Shown: piece after piece, positions 16,930 to 24,763 of the stretch
How the letters are laid out: each line of letters begins with the position of its first letter
Numbering within the stretch: the first letter of the stretch is position 1
Assembly (NCBI RefSeq): GCF_011044995.1
Contig: NZ_JAAKZW010000015.1
Span: 1-64,000, forward strand
Source: Streptomyces mesophilus
Lineage (GTDB): Bacteria > Actinomycetota > Actinomycetes > Streptomycetales > Streptomycetaceae
DNA length: 64,000 bases
Reading direction: 5' to 3'
Made by a program: the position numbers and the translations under genes
The notes under the pieces: model-generated
Told to the model about the DNA's origin: nothing
Database searches by the model: none
Seen by the model: only the letters and a program-made list of their open reading frames with translations

Positions 16930-18075
16930 TCAGACGGCGACCGCCTCCTCCATCTCCTCTTCCTCTGCGGCCAGTTCACCGGCGTGCTGCGCCCGCGCGG
17001 GGCCGGACGCGAGCGGAGTCGGGGACGCCGCGACGGCCTCGGTGGCCTTCCTGCGCCGCTCCACGATCCCCGCGACCGTCACCGCGGCCAATCCCGCCGC
17101 CAGCCAGATCACCAGCGTCCACACGCTGCGCGCCAGGTCATGGCCGCCGAAGTAGACCAGCGAGCGGACACCCTCGATGAAGCCGGCTCCGTTCCAAAAG
17201 GCGTGCAGTGAGCCGAAGAAGCCGTTCTGCAGCTCCGGCCGGAAGATCCCGCCCGAGCTCGTGAAGTTGAGCATCACGAACAGCACCATCACGCCGAGCG
17301 TCGTCCAGCGCTTGAGGAAGGTGTGCAGCCCGATGCCGAGGAACAGGATCCCGGCCGCGTACATCCAGGCCATCCCCCACAGGCCCCACAGGTGGCCGTC
17401 GACGAGGTGGAAGACCGGACCGGCGAAGGCGGTGCCGATGAGGCTGACGACGAAGGAGGCGCCGGCGACGAACAGGGCCCGTGTCCGCATCGGCAGTGCG
17501 CTGCCGGCGGCGCCGAGCGCGGCGACGGAGGCGTAGGCGCCGATGCTCAGCGCGACGAGAAGGAAGAAGACTCCCTGTCCGGTGGGGTCGCCCGAGGCGG
17601 GCGGCACCACGTCGGTCACGTGCAGGGGTTCGCCCTGCTGCTCGGCGACGGGCGTGAAGACCTTCTCCGTGGCGGTGGCGCTGGTGTCGGATCCGGCGGT
17701 CGCCACCAGCAGGGTGGAGCTGCCGGGGAGATAGGCGCCGGTGATGTCGCGCGTCTTCAGCGCCTGTTCGGCGGCGGCGCGGTCCGGCAGCGTGCGTACG
17801 TCGAGGGCGTCGCCGGTCTTGTCGTGCAGCTCCTGGGCGAGGACCTCGACCTGGGCGCCGCTGCCGACGACCGCCACGGGCAGCTGGTGGGGTTCGGGGT
17901 GGGCGAAGGCGCCGAGGTAGGCGAGGCCCATGCCGAGGCACATCAGGAGCGGAGTGAGCAGGTGCGTCACGACGTGGCGCAGGGTGCCGGGCGGTGCGGA
18001 GCCGAGCAGGCGCGAGGCGGGCGCCGCTTCGGCCGTGTACGTGCTTCCGTGGTCCTGCCGGTGTGTTCCGCTCAC
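16930..18075 (-). CDS. ABC-2/DUF3533-like multi-pass membrane protein
   Basis: Membrane protein of about 381 residues. One helix near the N-terminus (LLTPLLMCLGMGLAYLGAFA) is followed by an extracytoplasmic domain of about 130 residues (VAVVGSGAQVEVLAQELHDK to VVPPASGDPTG). Five or so helices then follow (GVFFLLVALSIGAYASVAAL, LFVAGASFVVSLIGTAFAGP, GMAWMYAAGILFLGIGLH, TTLGVMVLFVMLNFTS, LVIWLAAGLAAVTVAG) and an acidic tail. This is the layout of YhgE/ABC-2-type permeases. GTG 18075 is the probable start; no ATPase is adjacent. It is divergent from a MarR gene, and two 17-base palindromes between them suggest MarR control. Confidence 0.7.
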   Translation of the reverse strand: MSGTHRQDHGSTYTAEAAPASRLLGSAPPGTLRHVVTHLLTPLLMCLGMGLAYLGAFAHPEPHQLPVAVVGSGAQVEVLAQELHDKTGDALDVRTLPDRAAAEQALKTRDITGAYLPGSSTLLVATAGSDTSATATEKVFTPVAEQQGEPLHVTDVVPPASGDPTGQGVFFLLVALSIGAYASVAALGAAGSALPMRTRALFVAGASFVVSLIGTAFAGPVFHLVDGHLWGLWGMAWMYAAGILFLGIGLHTFLKRWTTLGVMVLFVMLNFTSSGGIFRPELQNGFFGSLHAFWNGAGFIEGVRSLVYFGGHDLARSVWTLVIWLAAGLAAVTVAGIVERRRKATEAVAASPTPLASGPARAQHAGELAAEEEEMEEAVAV

Positions 18076-18097
18076 GACTGCGTCCCTCAGAACTGAT

Positions 18098-18138
18098 AGT
18101 TGCCTTTTACAACTGCTTGATAGATGTACTGTACAACT
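18098..18138. promoter_or_regulatory. Twin 17-base palindromes between MarR and membrane-protein genes
   Basis: Two inverted repeats of the form AG(T/A)TG-N7-CAACT lie at 18098-18114 (AGTTGCCTTTTACAACT) and 18122-18138 (AGATGTACTGTACAACT). Their centres are 24 bases apart. They fill the 84-base divergent promoter region and are candidate binding sites for the MarR protein encoded at 18160. Confidence 0.65.
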
Positions 18139-18159
18139 ACTTCTTCCGAGGGAGCAACC

Positions 18160-18606
18160 ATGAGCGGCACGGCAGGCGCCGCGGGCGAGCGGGAGGCGGC
18201 GATCGCCACCATTCAGCGCGAGCTCACCGCCTTCGCACGCCGCTCCCGCGCCGCGGCGGCACGGATGCACCCCGAGCTGTCCCTGGTGTCGTTCACGCTG
18301 CTCGCGCACCTCGAGGACAGCGGCGGCTGCCGGGGCACGGATCTGGCGGCGCACTACCTGCTCGACAAGTCGACGGTGAGCCGGCAGGTGGCCGCCCTCG
18401 AGCGGGCCGGGCATGTCGAGCGGCGCAGCGATCCGGAGGACCACCGCATGCAGCTGCTGCATCTGACCGAGCAGGGCGAGCAGGTGCTCGCACGGGCCGC
18501 GGACCGCCGCAGCCAGGCCTTCCACGCGCGCCTGGGCGACTGGGAGCCGGCCGAACTGGAGCGGTTCGCGGCGTACTTGACGCGGTACAACGACGCGGCG
18601 GGCTGA
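18160..18606 (+). CDS. MarR-family transcriptional regulator
   Basis: Winged-helix repressor of 148 residues. The DNA-binding domain runs through LSLVSFTLLAHLEDSGGCRG, DLAAHYLLDKSTVSRQVAAL (recognition helix) and the wing HVERRSDPEDHRMQLLHLTE. ATG 18160 follows CGAGGGAGCAACC. It is divergent from the multi-pass membrane protein gene. The usual logic is that ligand binding releases the repressor and derepresses the exporter and itself. The ligand is unknown. Confidence 0.9.
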   Translation: MSGTAGAAGEREAAIATIQRELTAFARRSRAAAARMHPELSLVSFTLLAHLEDSGGCRGTDLAAHYLLDKSTVSRQVAALERAGHVERRSDPEDHRMQLLHLTEQGEQVLARAADRRSQAFHARLGDWEPAELERFAAYLTRYNDAAG

Positions 18607-18619
18607 CCGTATTCGCCGG

Positions 18620-19846
18620 TCAGTCCGCCAGGAGGGTGCCGCGGCGCCAGACGGCGCGGGTGTTGAGGGTGTCGGAGACGGTGGTGGTGGGATCGCCGTC
18701 GACGAGGACGAGATCGGCACGCAGTCCCTCGGCGATGCGCCCGCGGTCGTCGAGGCCGAAGCGGCGGGCAGTGGTGGCGGTGGCTGCGCGCAGCGCCTGG
18801 GCGGGGGTCAGTCCGGCCCGCACCAGGTACTGCAGTTCGTGGTGGACGCTGGCGCCGTGGGCGAGGCCGCCCAGGAACGGCAGCGGAAGCGAGACGTCGG
18901 TGCCCGCCAGGAGGTCGACGCCGGCGTCACCGAGAGCCTTGACGGTGGCCAGGACGTCTTCGATCCTGCCCTGCGGGTAGTGGCCGAAGCAGGAGCGCAG
19001 CGCCTTGTCGCAGTCGGCGTCCAGCCGTGCGGCGACGCGCGGGTCGTCGGCGAGTTCGCTGCCGGTGATGCCCATCATCGAGGCGTTCAGGACGACGCAC
19101 GGGACGACGAACGCCCCGGAGTCCTTGATCATGCCGATGATCTCGTCGGTGTGCGGCCGATCCATGAAGAGGTGGGCCAGGCCGTCGATGCCGGCCTCAA
19201 GAGCCATGCGGGTGGCGTCCACGGTCAAGGTGTGGGCGACGGTGAGCATGCCGTGCCGCTTGGCCTCCGCCACACCCGCGTTCAAGGTGGCCTGGTCGAG
19301 CATCGGCAGGCCCGGATGACCTTCGACACTGCCGTCGTCGACCATGAACTTGATGTAGTCCGAGCCGCGTTCGATCAGCTGCGGGATGAACGCCACCGCT
19401 TCTTCGGGGCTGGTGGAGAACGGCATGAGCGGCGGCTGACCGACGGGCTTCGCTCCGGGCGGCGGGCCGGGTCGGAAGCCTTCGGGGAACAGTTCGCCGG
19501 GGTGGCCGCCCGGCGGGGTGATGCCGAAGCCGGAGGAACGTACATCCGCGACCGTGTCGTCCTCGGTGATGTGGGTGCGGCTGTCCGCCGTGTTGGTGCC
19601 CTGCATCTCCAGCTCGGTGGTCACCCCGAATCGCAGTGCCAGGGCCAGTGACTCCCGGCCGGTGTGGGCGTGTGCGTCGATCAGGCCCGGCAGCAGCGTC
19701 GCCCCGCCGCCGTCGATGACCTCCGCTCCTTGTGGAACGTGGCCGCCGAGGCGGGCGATCCGCCCGGATTCGACGAGCACCGTGGTGACGCCCAGCGTCT
19801 TCTCACCGTCGAAGACCCGGGCACCGGTGATAGCAGTCACGGACAT
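18620..19846 (-). CDS. Amidohydrolase-superfamily hydrolase (imidazolonepropionase-like)
   Basis: Metal-dependent hydrolase of 408 residues. LLPGLIDAHAHTG holds the HxH metal motif near residue 59; IKFMVDDGS marks the Lys region; TVAHTLTVD and GLAHLFMD give the two further metal histidines; DLLAGTDVSLPLPFLGG holds the last metal Asp. The C-terminus LRADLVLVDGDP is the closing beta-strand. Such enzymes cleave cyclic amides, organophosphates or dipeptides; the substrate is unknown. It lies 105 bases downstream of a TetR gene on the same strand and may be co-transcribed with it. Confidence 0.85.
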   Translation of the reverse strand: MSVTAITGARVFDGEKTLGVTTVLVESGRIARLGGHVPQGAEVIDGGGATLLPGLIDAHAHTGRESLALALRFGVTTELEMQGTNTADSRTHITEDDTVADVRSSGFGITPPGGHPGELFPEGFRPGPPPGAKPVGQPPLMPFSTSPEEAVAFIPQLIERGSDYIKFMVDDGSVEGHPGLPMLDQATLNAGVAEAKRHGMLTVAHTLTVDATRMALEAGIDGLAHLFMDRPHTDEIIGMIKDSGAFVVPCVVLNASMMGITGSELADDPRVAARLDADCDKALRSCFGHYPQGRIEDVLATVKALGDAGVDLLAGTDVSLPLPFLGGLAHGASVHHELQYLVRAGLTPAQALRAATATTARRFGLDDRGRIAEGLRADLVLVDGDPTTTVSDTLNTRAVWRRGTLLAD

Positions 19847-19951
19847 GGCTTGCCTCGATCCTGGAGTGCGGCCCCCTCCATCCCATCCCGACCGGGCCGG
19901 ACCTGCACTGCGACGGATGCCGCGGCGAACCTCCGGCGGACGCGGCCCCCG

Positions 19952-20512
19952 TCAGTCGGTGGCCGTCAGCGCTTCGCGCGCGGCAGCGAGGATCTCCTCG
20001 GAGAGCGGGGACCCCTTGGTGGCCCGGGACAGGACGAGTGCGCCGAACAAGGTGCACAGCCGGGCGGTGCCGTCCTGATCCTCGGTGGCGAGGAAGTCGG
20101 CGAACTCCCCCACCCCTTGGGCGTAGACGCGGCGGGCCTCCTCGCCCGCGCCGTCACGGGCGATGTCGGTGGCGAGCGCGGCCACGGGGCAGCCGTCGGC
20201 CGGGCTGTCGCGGTGCTCGACGGAAAGGTAGGTGTCGATCAACGCGCGCTGGGCGGCGTCGCGCCCCCCGGCGTGCCGGTCGAGCCCACCCTCGTATCGC
20301 CGGGCGAGTTCGGCGAACGCGTGCGCGGTGGCCTCGTCGACGAGCTCCTCCTTGGAGGCGAACTGCTTGTAGAAGCCGCCGTGGGTCAGGCCGGCCGCCT
20401 TCATGAGGTCGGCGACGCTGACATGCGTCCCCTGCTCCCGGATCAGCCGGGAGGCGGTTTCCACGACGCGTCGGCGGTTCTCCTGCGCCTGTGCCTGCGA
20501 TACGCGGCCCAT
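19952..20512 (-). CDS. TetR-family transcriptional regulator
   Basis: Repressor of 186 residues. The HTH is RRRVVETASRLIREQG, then SVADLMKAAGLTHGGFYKQF with the typical GLTHGGFYKQF recognition segment. The C-terminal part (SPADGCPVAALATDIARDG) is the pattern seen in TetR proteins controlling short-chain dehydrogenases. It is divergent from an SDR/quinone-reductase operon, and a palindrome at 20565-20584 lies in between. Confidence 0.9.
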   Translation of the reverse strand: MGRVSQAQAQENRRRVVETASRLIREQGTHVSVADLMKAAGLTHGGFYKQFASKEELVDEATAHAFAELARRYEGGLDRHAGGRDAAQRALIDTYLSVEHRDSPADGCPVAALATDIARDGAGEEARRVYAQGVGEFADFLATEDQDGTARLCTLFGALVLSRATKGSPLSEEILAAAREALTATD

Positions 20513-20564
20513 CGGTCACACCTCCCATTTGGATGTCGGTCGGAATCTATTCTAGGGTAGAGTT

Positions 20565-20584
20565 TAGATGTTGCTCGACATCTA
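20565..20584. promoter_or_regulatory. Perfect inverted repeat, candidate TetR operator
   Basis: TAGATGT - 6 bases - ACATCTA forms a perfect 7-base-arm palindrome in the 116-base gap between the divergent TetR and SDR genes, 45 bases before the SDR start. Position and symmetry suit binding by the adjacent TetR protein. Confidence 0.65.
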
Positions 20585-20628
20585 TTGACGAACGGGCGGT
20601 CACCCCGCCCCCCACATCAGGAGTGCTC

Positions 20629-21315
20629 ATGGAGCTCAAGAACGCGGTCGCAGTGGTCACCGGCGCCAACCGAGGACTTGGACGGCACCTGGCCGCCCAG
20701 CTCCTTGAGCGTGGCGCCAAGGTGTACGCGGCAGCCCGGCGGCCGGAGACGGTGGACCTTCCCGGCGCCATCCCGCTGCGGCTCGACGTGACGGACCCGG
20801 AGTCCATCCAGGCCGCGGCCCGTACCGCCTCCGACGCGACGCTCCTGGTCAACAACGCGGGCATCTCCACCGGTACGCGACTGCTCGCGGGCAGCCCGGA
20901 CGCGGTACGCCAGGAGATGGAGGTGAACTTCTTCGGCCCGCTCGCCGTGACGCGGACCTTCGCCCCGGTCATCGAGGCGAACGGCGGCGGCACCGTGCTC
21001 AACGTGCTGTCGGTCCTGTCCTGGCTGCACCCGGCGGACCTCGGGGCGTACTCCGCCGCGAAGGCCGCGGCTTGGGCGTTGACCGGAGCGACCCGGGAGG
21101 AACTGGCGCCTCGCGGCATCACCGTGTCGGCTCTGCACGTCGGGTACATGGACACCGACATGGCCGCCGCCGTGCCCGCCGATCAGAAGGCCGACCCGGC
21201 CGAGGTCGCCGCCCAGGCCCTGTCCGGCATCGAGACGGGTCTGCCGGAGATCCTCGCCGACGACACCACACGGTGGGTGAAGCAGCAGCTCGCCGCTGCG
21301 CCGAGCGTCGCGTGA
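20629..21315 (+). CDS. Short-chain dehydrogenase/reductase
   Basis: Classical SDR of 228 residues. The cofactor site is VVTGANRGLGRHLA (TGxxxGxG), LLVNNAGIS is the NNAG motif, catalytic Ser is in VLNVLSVLSWL, and YSAAKAA is the YxxxK pair. R-rich sequence after strand 2 (AAARRPETV) suggests NADP. ATG 20629 follows CAGGAGTGCTC. It is followed 37 bases later by a quinone-oxidoreductase-type gene, forming a two-gene operon opposite the TetR gene. Substrate unknown. Confidence 0.9.
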   Translation: MELKNAVAVVTGANRGLGRHLAAQLLERGAKVYAAARRPETVDLPGAIPLRLDVTDPESIQAAARTASDATLLVNNAGISTGTRLLAGSPDAVRQEMEVNFFGPLAVTRTFAPVIEANGGGTVLNVLSVLSWLHPADLGAYSAAKAAAWALTGATREELAPRGITVSALHVGYMDTDMAAAVPADQKADPAEVAAQALSGIETGLPEILADDTTRWVKQQLAAAPSVA

Positions 21316-21352
21316 AGCCCCTGCCGACCACGGACGAGACACGGAGAGCGCG

Positions 21353-22357
21353 ATGAAGACCTTCCTGATCGAGAAGTACGGTGACCAGTCCGCGGTACGC
21401 GCCGCAAAGTCGCCCGATCCGCGACCGGGCCCCGAGGACGTCCTGGTCGAGATCCACGCCGCGAGCGTCAACCCGCTGGACTTCAAGATCCGCGACGGCG
21501 CGTTCAAGGCGATCCTGCCGTACCGCCTCCCGCTCATCCTGGGCAACGACCTCGCCGGTGTCGTGGTCCAAGTCGGCTCGGCCGTCACCCGGTTCGCGGT
21601 GGGCGACGAGGTCTACGCGCGCCCCGACAAGGACCGCATCGGCACCTTCGCCGAGTTGATCGCCGTCCACCAGGACGATCTGGCCCCCAAGCCGTCCGGC
21701 CTCACCATGGAACAGGCGGCCTCGCTCCCGCTGGTCGCCCTGACCGCCTGGCAGGCACTGGTCGAGCGCGGGCGGGTCCGGCCGGGCCAGAAGGTCCTGA
21801 TCCACGCGGGCTCCGGCGGAGTGGGCACCATCGCCCTCCAGCTGGCCAGGCACCTGGGCGCACATGTGGCCACCACCGCGAGCGCGGCCAACGCCGGCCT
21901 GGTCAAGGAGCTCGGTGCGGACGTCGTGATCGACTACCGCGCCGAGGATTTCGAGGAACTCCTGGACGGATACGACCTCGTCCTCGACACCCTCGGCGGC
22001 GAGATCCTCGACAAGTCCCTGCGGGTCCTCAAGCCCGGCGGGAAGGTCATCAGCATCGCCGGGCCTCCCGACGCGGACTTCGCCCGCGAGCTGGGCACCG
22101 GCCCGGTTCTCCGTCTGGCCATGAGCGCGCTGAGCTTCAGGACCCGCCGCCGCGCAAAGCGCCGAGGCGTCACCTACTCCTTCCTCTTCATGAAGGCCGG
22201 CGGCGACCAACTGCGCGAACTCACCCGCCTCATCGACGCCGGCGATATCCGGCCCGTCGTCGACCGCGTCTTCCCCTTCGGCCGGACCCGCGAGGCCCTG
22301 GAGTACGCCGAGCAAGGCCGCGCCAAGGCCGGCAAGGTCGTCGTCTCGATGGCGTGA
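21353..22357 (+). CDS. NADP-dependent quinone oxidoreductase-like (MDR family)
   Basis: Zinc-independent medium-chain reductase of 334 residues. The GroES-like N-terminal domain has VEIHAASVNPLDFKIRDG and LGNDLAGVVVQVGSAV. The Rossmann part has VLIHAGSGGVGTIALQLARH with the AGxGGVG cofactor motif, followed by VLDTLGGEILDKSLRVLKPG. No structural-zinc cysteine cluster is present, as in QOR/enoyl-reductase types. It is the second gene after the SDR and may share TetR control. Likely role: reduction of a quinone or enone. Confidence 0.9.
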   Translation: MKTFLIEKYGDQSAVRAAKSPDPRPGPEDVLVEIHAASVNPLDFKIRDGAFKAILPYRLPLILGNDLAGVVVQVGSAVTRFAVGDEVYARPDKDRIGTFAELIAVHQDDLAPKPSGLTMEQAASLPLVALTAWQALVERGRVRPGQKVLIHAGSGGVGTIALQLARHLGAHVATTASAANAGLVKELGADVVIDYRAEDFEELLDGYDLVLDTLGGEILDKSLRVLKPGGKVISIAGPPDADFARELGTGPVLRLAMSALSFRTRRRAKRRGVTYSFLFMKAGGDQLRELTRLIDAGDIRPVVDRVFPFGRTREALEYAEQGRAKAGKVVVSMA

Positions 22358-22461
22358 GGTCGGTTGGCCACGGACCGGCCCTGGTGGCCAACCTCACCGG
22401 CTTCGCCGCGGCCCCCGTACGACCGTTTGTGCGATCATGAAGGCAGAGCCCCAACCGGCTC

Positions 22462-22502
22462 CCGGACGAGGCGCACCGTACCCGGATTTTCGACGACGGT
22501 GC
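22462..22502 (+). promoter_or_regulatory. Guanidine-III riboswitch (ykkC-III class)
   Basis: A 41-base element with the conserved blocks of the guanidine-III class: CCGGACGAGG at the 5' end, GC-CCGTACCCGG in the middle and an ACGACGGTGC 3' end. Pairing is visible: GCACCG (22473-22478) with CGGTGC (22497-22502), and CCGG (22462-22465) with CCGG (22482-22485), giving an H-type pseudoknot. From memory it matches the Thermobifida fusca structure sequence over most positions and has the same length. A GAGGGAG ribosome binding site (22504-22510) follows at once, and the SMR exporter starts at 22519, so control is probably translational: guanidine present, gene on. Confidence 0.9.
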
Positions 22503-22518
22503 TGAGGGAGTCGTCGTC

Positions 22519-22833
22519 ATGGCATGGATCGTTCTGATCGTTTCCGGGATGCTCGAGGCCGTCTGGGCCACCGCACTGGGCAAATCCGAGGGGTTCTCCC
22601 GCGTCCTTCCCACCGTCGTCTTCGGCGTCGGACTCGTGGCGAGCATGGCCGGTCTGGCCTTCGCCCTGCGCACGCTGCCGGTCGGCACGGGCTATGCGGT
22701 CTGGGTCGGCATCGGCGCGGTCCTCACCGTCACCTACGCGATGATCTTCGACGGCGAGCCCGTCTCTGCCCTGAAGCTGCTCTTCCTGGCCGGCATCGTG
22801 GGCTGTGTAATCGGCCTCAAGGCGCTGCACTGA
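22519..22833 (+). CDS. gdx: SMR-family guanidinium exporter (Gdx/SugE type)
   Basis: Inner-membrane small multidrug resistance protein of 104 residues, four helices. The first helix has the essential Glu13 in MAWIVLIVSGMLEAVWATAL; the WAT-alternative with GKSEGF after helix 1, LPVGTGYAVWVGIGAV in helix 3 and the C-terminal ALKLLFLAGIVGCVIGLK are typical of the Gdx/SugE branch rather than the promiscuous EmrE branch. Proteins of this branch swap guanidinium for protons. The riboswitch directly upstream independently supports guanidinium as substrate. Works as a dimer; no paired SMR gene is visible. Confidence 0.9.
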   Translation: MAWIVLIVSGMLEAVWATALGKSEGFSRVLPTVVFGVGLVASMAGLAFALRTLPVGTGYAVWVGIGAVLTVTYAMIFDGEPVSALKLLFLAGIVGCVIGLKALH

Positions 22834-23103
22834 GCGCCAACCCGAGCGATCTCGACGCCCGGCGCGCGCCGCAGCTCGGCGAACGCGGTCAGGGAGCCGT
22901 TGGCGTGCAGCCTGCTCAGTTCGGCTTCCCGGTCACGCAGCCACTGCTCGCTGTCGAGTCCGGTGCTTCGTGACCGGACACCAGCAGGCGGGGTCGGACG
23001 GCGCGCAGTACTTCTTCATGGGGACACCGACCCAGGAGATGCTGGACATGCTCGCGGCGGGCGCGCCGCAGGCGGAGCGCGGTTCCCCGGTCCGCCTCAG
23101 GGA
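22834..23103. other. Region with coding-like remnants on both strands
   Basis: No intact gene is seen between the SMR gene and the DHFR-like gene. On the plus strand GTG 22970 opens a 53-residue frame ending at TAG 23129-23131 (contains AQYFFMGTPTQEMLDMLAAG) that overlaps the convergent DHFR-like gene. On the minus strand, roughly 22850-22955, a protein-like stretch reads LDSEQWLRDREAELSRLHAN. Both look like pieces of former genes; I cannot name the families. Confidence 0.4.
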
Positions 23104-23676
23104 CTACTCCCCGCCCCGCCCCGCCTCATAGCCGAGCAGCGCCACCCCGTTCGAGAACGTCCGTGTCTCCACCAGGCGCAGGTCGCTGCGCACGCCGGAG
23201 GCCGGGAACAGGGGGCGGCCGGCGCCGAGGATCACCGGCATGACGTAGAGGCGGTAGGCGTCGATGAGGCCCAGGCGGCGGAACTCGTCGGCGATGGTCG
23301 CGCCGCCGACGACCATGTCGCCGCCCGGCTGGGCCTTGAGCGCGTTGATCTCGTCCGGGTCGACCTCGCGCAGGATCGTCGTGTTCCAGTCGGCCTTGGT
23401 GAGGGAGCGCGAGAACACGTACTTGGGCATGTCGCGCCAGATTCCGGCGAACTCGGCCTCGGCGGAGGACGCTTCGGGGTTCGCGTCGGCCGTCGGCCAG
23501 TACGCGGACATCAGCTCGTGGGAGACCCGGCCGTCGAGGAAGGCGCTCATGGTGCGCAGCTCGTCGTTGAAGTGCTGGTGCAGCTCGTCGTCGACCAGAT
23601 GCCAGTCGAGGCTGCCGTCCGGTCCCTCGAAGTAGCCGTCGAGGGACACCGACAGGGACAGGATGATCCTCCGCAT
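23104..23676 (-). CDS. Dihydrofolate reductase/RibD-C family protein
   Basis: Protein of 190 residues with the DHFR-like RibD C-terminal fold. The start RRIILSLSVSLDGYFEGPDG is the standard N-terminal strand and loop; DMVVGGATIADEFRRLGLID is the cofactor GG loop; YVMPVILGAGRPLFP is the family C-terminal motif. Such stand-alone proteins are NADPH-dependent reductases of unknown substrate; they are not expected to replace FolA. It is convergent with the preceding region and alone on its strand. Confidence 0.88.
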   Translation of the reverse strand: MRRIILSLSVSLDGYFEGPDGSLDWHLVDDELHQHFNDELRTMSAFLDGRVSHELMSAYWPTADANPEASSAEAEFAGIWRDMPKYVFSRSLTKADWNTTILREVDPDEINALKAQPGGDMVVGGATIADEFRRLGLIDAYRLYVMPVILGAGRPLFPASGVRSDLRLVETRTFSNGVALLGYEAGRGGE

Positions 23677-23865
23677 CGCGGACTCCTCGTCGCAGGGGGC
23701 AGATCGTCCCGTTCGACGCTACCCGCCGCCTGTGACAACGCCCGGCACCCACACGGCAGCGCGCGCTCGGCGCGCGGCCTTGAACCTCCCCCAGGAGGAG
23801 TTCCTACGGTACGGACGAGCGCGGCCGGCCCGACGGTCCGGGCGCCGCGGGAAAGGAGCTTGGTC

Positions 23866-24648
23866 ATGACGGGATACGTCCTGGTCTCGGGCGGTTATAC
23901 GGGCGGCTGGATCTGGCGGGATGTGGCGGCGCAGCTGCGCGGCGGGGGTGCGGAGGTGCATCCGGCGACCCTCACGGGTTACGGGGACCGTCGCCATCTC
24001 GCCGGTCCGGCCACCGACTTGGAGACCCATGTCGAGGACGTGGTGCAGCTGATCGACCATGCGGACGCCCCGAAGCTCGTCCTCGTCGGTCACTGTTACG
24101 GCATCTTCCCGGTGCTCGGCGCCGCGGACCGCAGGCCCGAACGTGTCGAGCGGATCGTGTACGTGGACACCGGGATGCCCGAGGACGGCGAATCGGTGCT
24201 CGATGTCGCACCCGACGACGCGTCCGACCATGTCACCGGGCGCATCGCCCAGAGCGAGGACGGCCATACGCTCAAGCCGCCGCCGCTCACGGACACGGTG
24301 ACGTGGGGCAGCCTGGAGGGGATCGGCGAGGCGGGTCTCGAACAGCTCGCCCGCCTGGCCGCACCGCAGCCCATCGGCACCCTGACCCAGCCGCTGCGAC
24401 TGACGGGCAAGGCCCTCGAACTGCCCGCGTCCGGCGTCTTCTGCACCGCGAACGGGATGAGCATCGCCCTGGTCGAGGCCGTCGTCGCGGCCGGCGACCC
24501 CCGCGCCCAGCGCCTGTTGGACCCGCAGGTCACCCTCCACGACCTGCCGACGGGCCACTGGCCGATGCTGTCGGCGCCCGGCGAGCTGGCCGAGGTACTG
24601 GTCCGAGCCGCAGCCGGTGAAGGACATCGACTGGTCCCGGCGCCCTGA
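23866..24648 (+). CDS. Alpha/beta hydrolase with Cys at the nucleophile position
   Basis: Protein of 260 residues. It has the lid-less esterase/EstA-like layout: GYVLVSGGYTGGWIWRDVAA at the N-terminus, then TLTGYGDRRHLAGPATDLET. The elbow LVGHCYGIFPVLG places Cys77 where relatives have Ser (GHSYGG). A later acid and His are plausible in VYVDTGMP and DLPTGHWPML (catalytic His, about residue 235). ATG 23866 follows GAAAGGAGCTTGGTC. A Cys nucleophile occurs in dienelactone hydrolases; otherwise it would reduce esterase activity. Compare the Ser78 paralogue at 45171. A strong terminator follows. Confidence 0.83.
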   Translation: MTGYVLVSGGYTGGWIWRDVAAQLRGGGAEVHPATLTGYGDRRHLAGPATDLETHVEDVVQLIDHADAPKLVLVGHCYGIFPVLGAADRRPERVERIVYVDTGMPEDGESVLDVAPDDASDHVTGRIAQSEDGHTLKPPPLTDTVTWGSLEGIGEAGLEQLARLAAPQPIGTLTQPLRLTGKALELPASGVFCTANGMSIALVEAVVAAGDPRAQRLLDPQVTLHDLPTGHWPMLSAPGELAEVLVRAAAGEGHRLVPAP

Positions 24649-24654
24649 ACGCAC

Positions 24655-24687
24655 CGACAGGGCCCGGCACTTGGCCGGGCCCTGTCG
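24655..24687. terminator. Bidirectional hairpin terminator
   Basis: A 14-base perfect stem (CGACAGGGCCCGGC with GCCGGGCCCTGTCG) and 5-base loop starts 7 bases after the hydrolase stop, between convergent genes. No U-tract is needed in this high-GC group. Confidence 0.8.
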
Positions 24688-24701
24688 ACCTGCGCGCGAG
24701 C

Positions 24702-24763
24702 ACTCAGCCCAACACCCGCCCGTACGCCACGAACTCAGCCCAGCGCCCGCCCATACGTCACGA
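24702..24763 (-). repeat. 31-base tandem duplication covering a gene end
   Basis: Two adjacent 31-base copies (24702-24732 and 24733-24763; 27 of 31 identical) both encode the same C-terminus and stop on the minus strand, YGR(A/V)LG then TGA. The acetyltransferase gene uses the second (upstream) stop; the outer copy is an untranslated relic. Confidence 0.85.
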
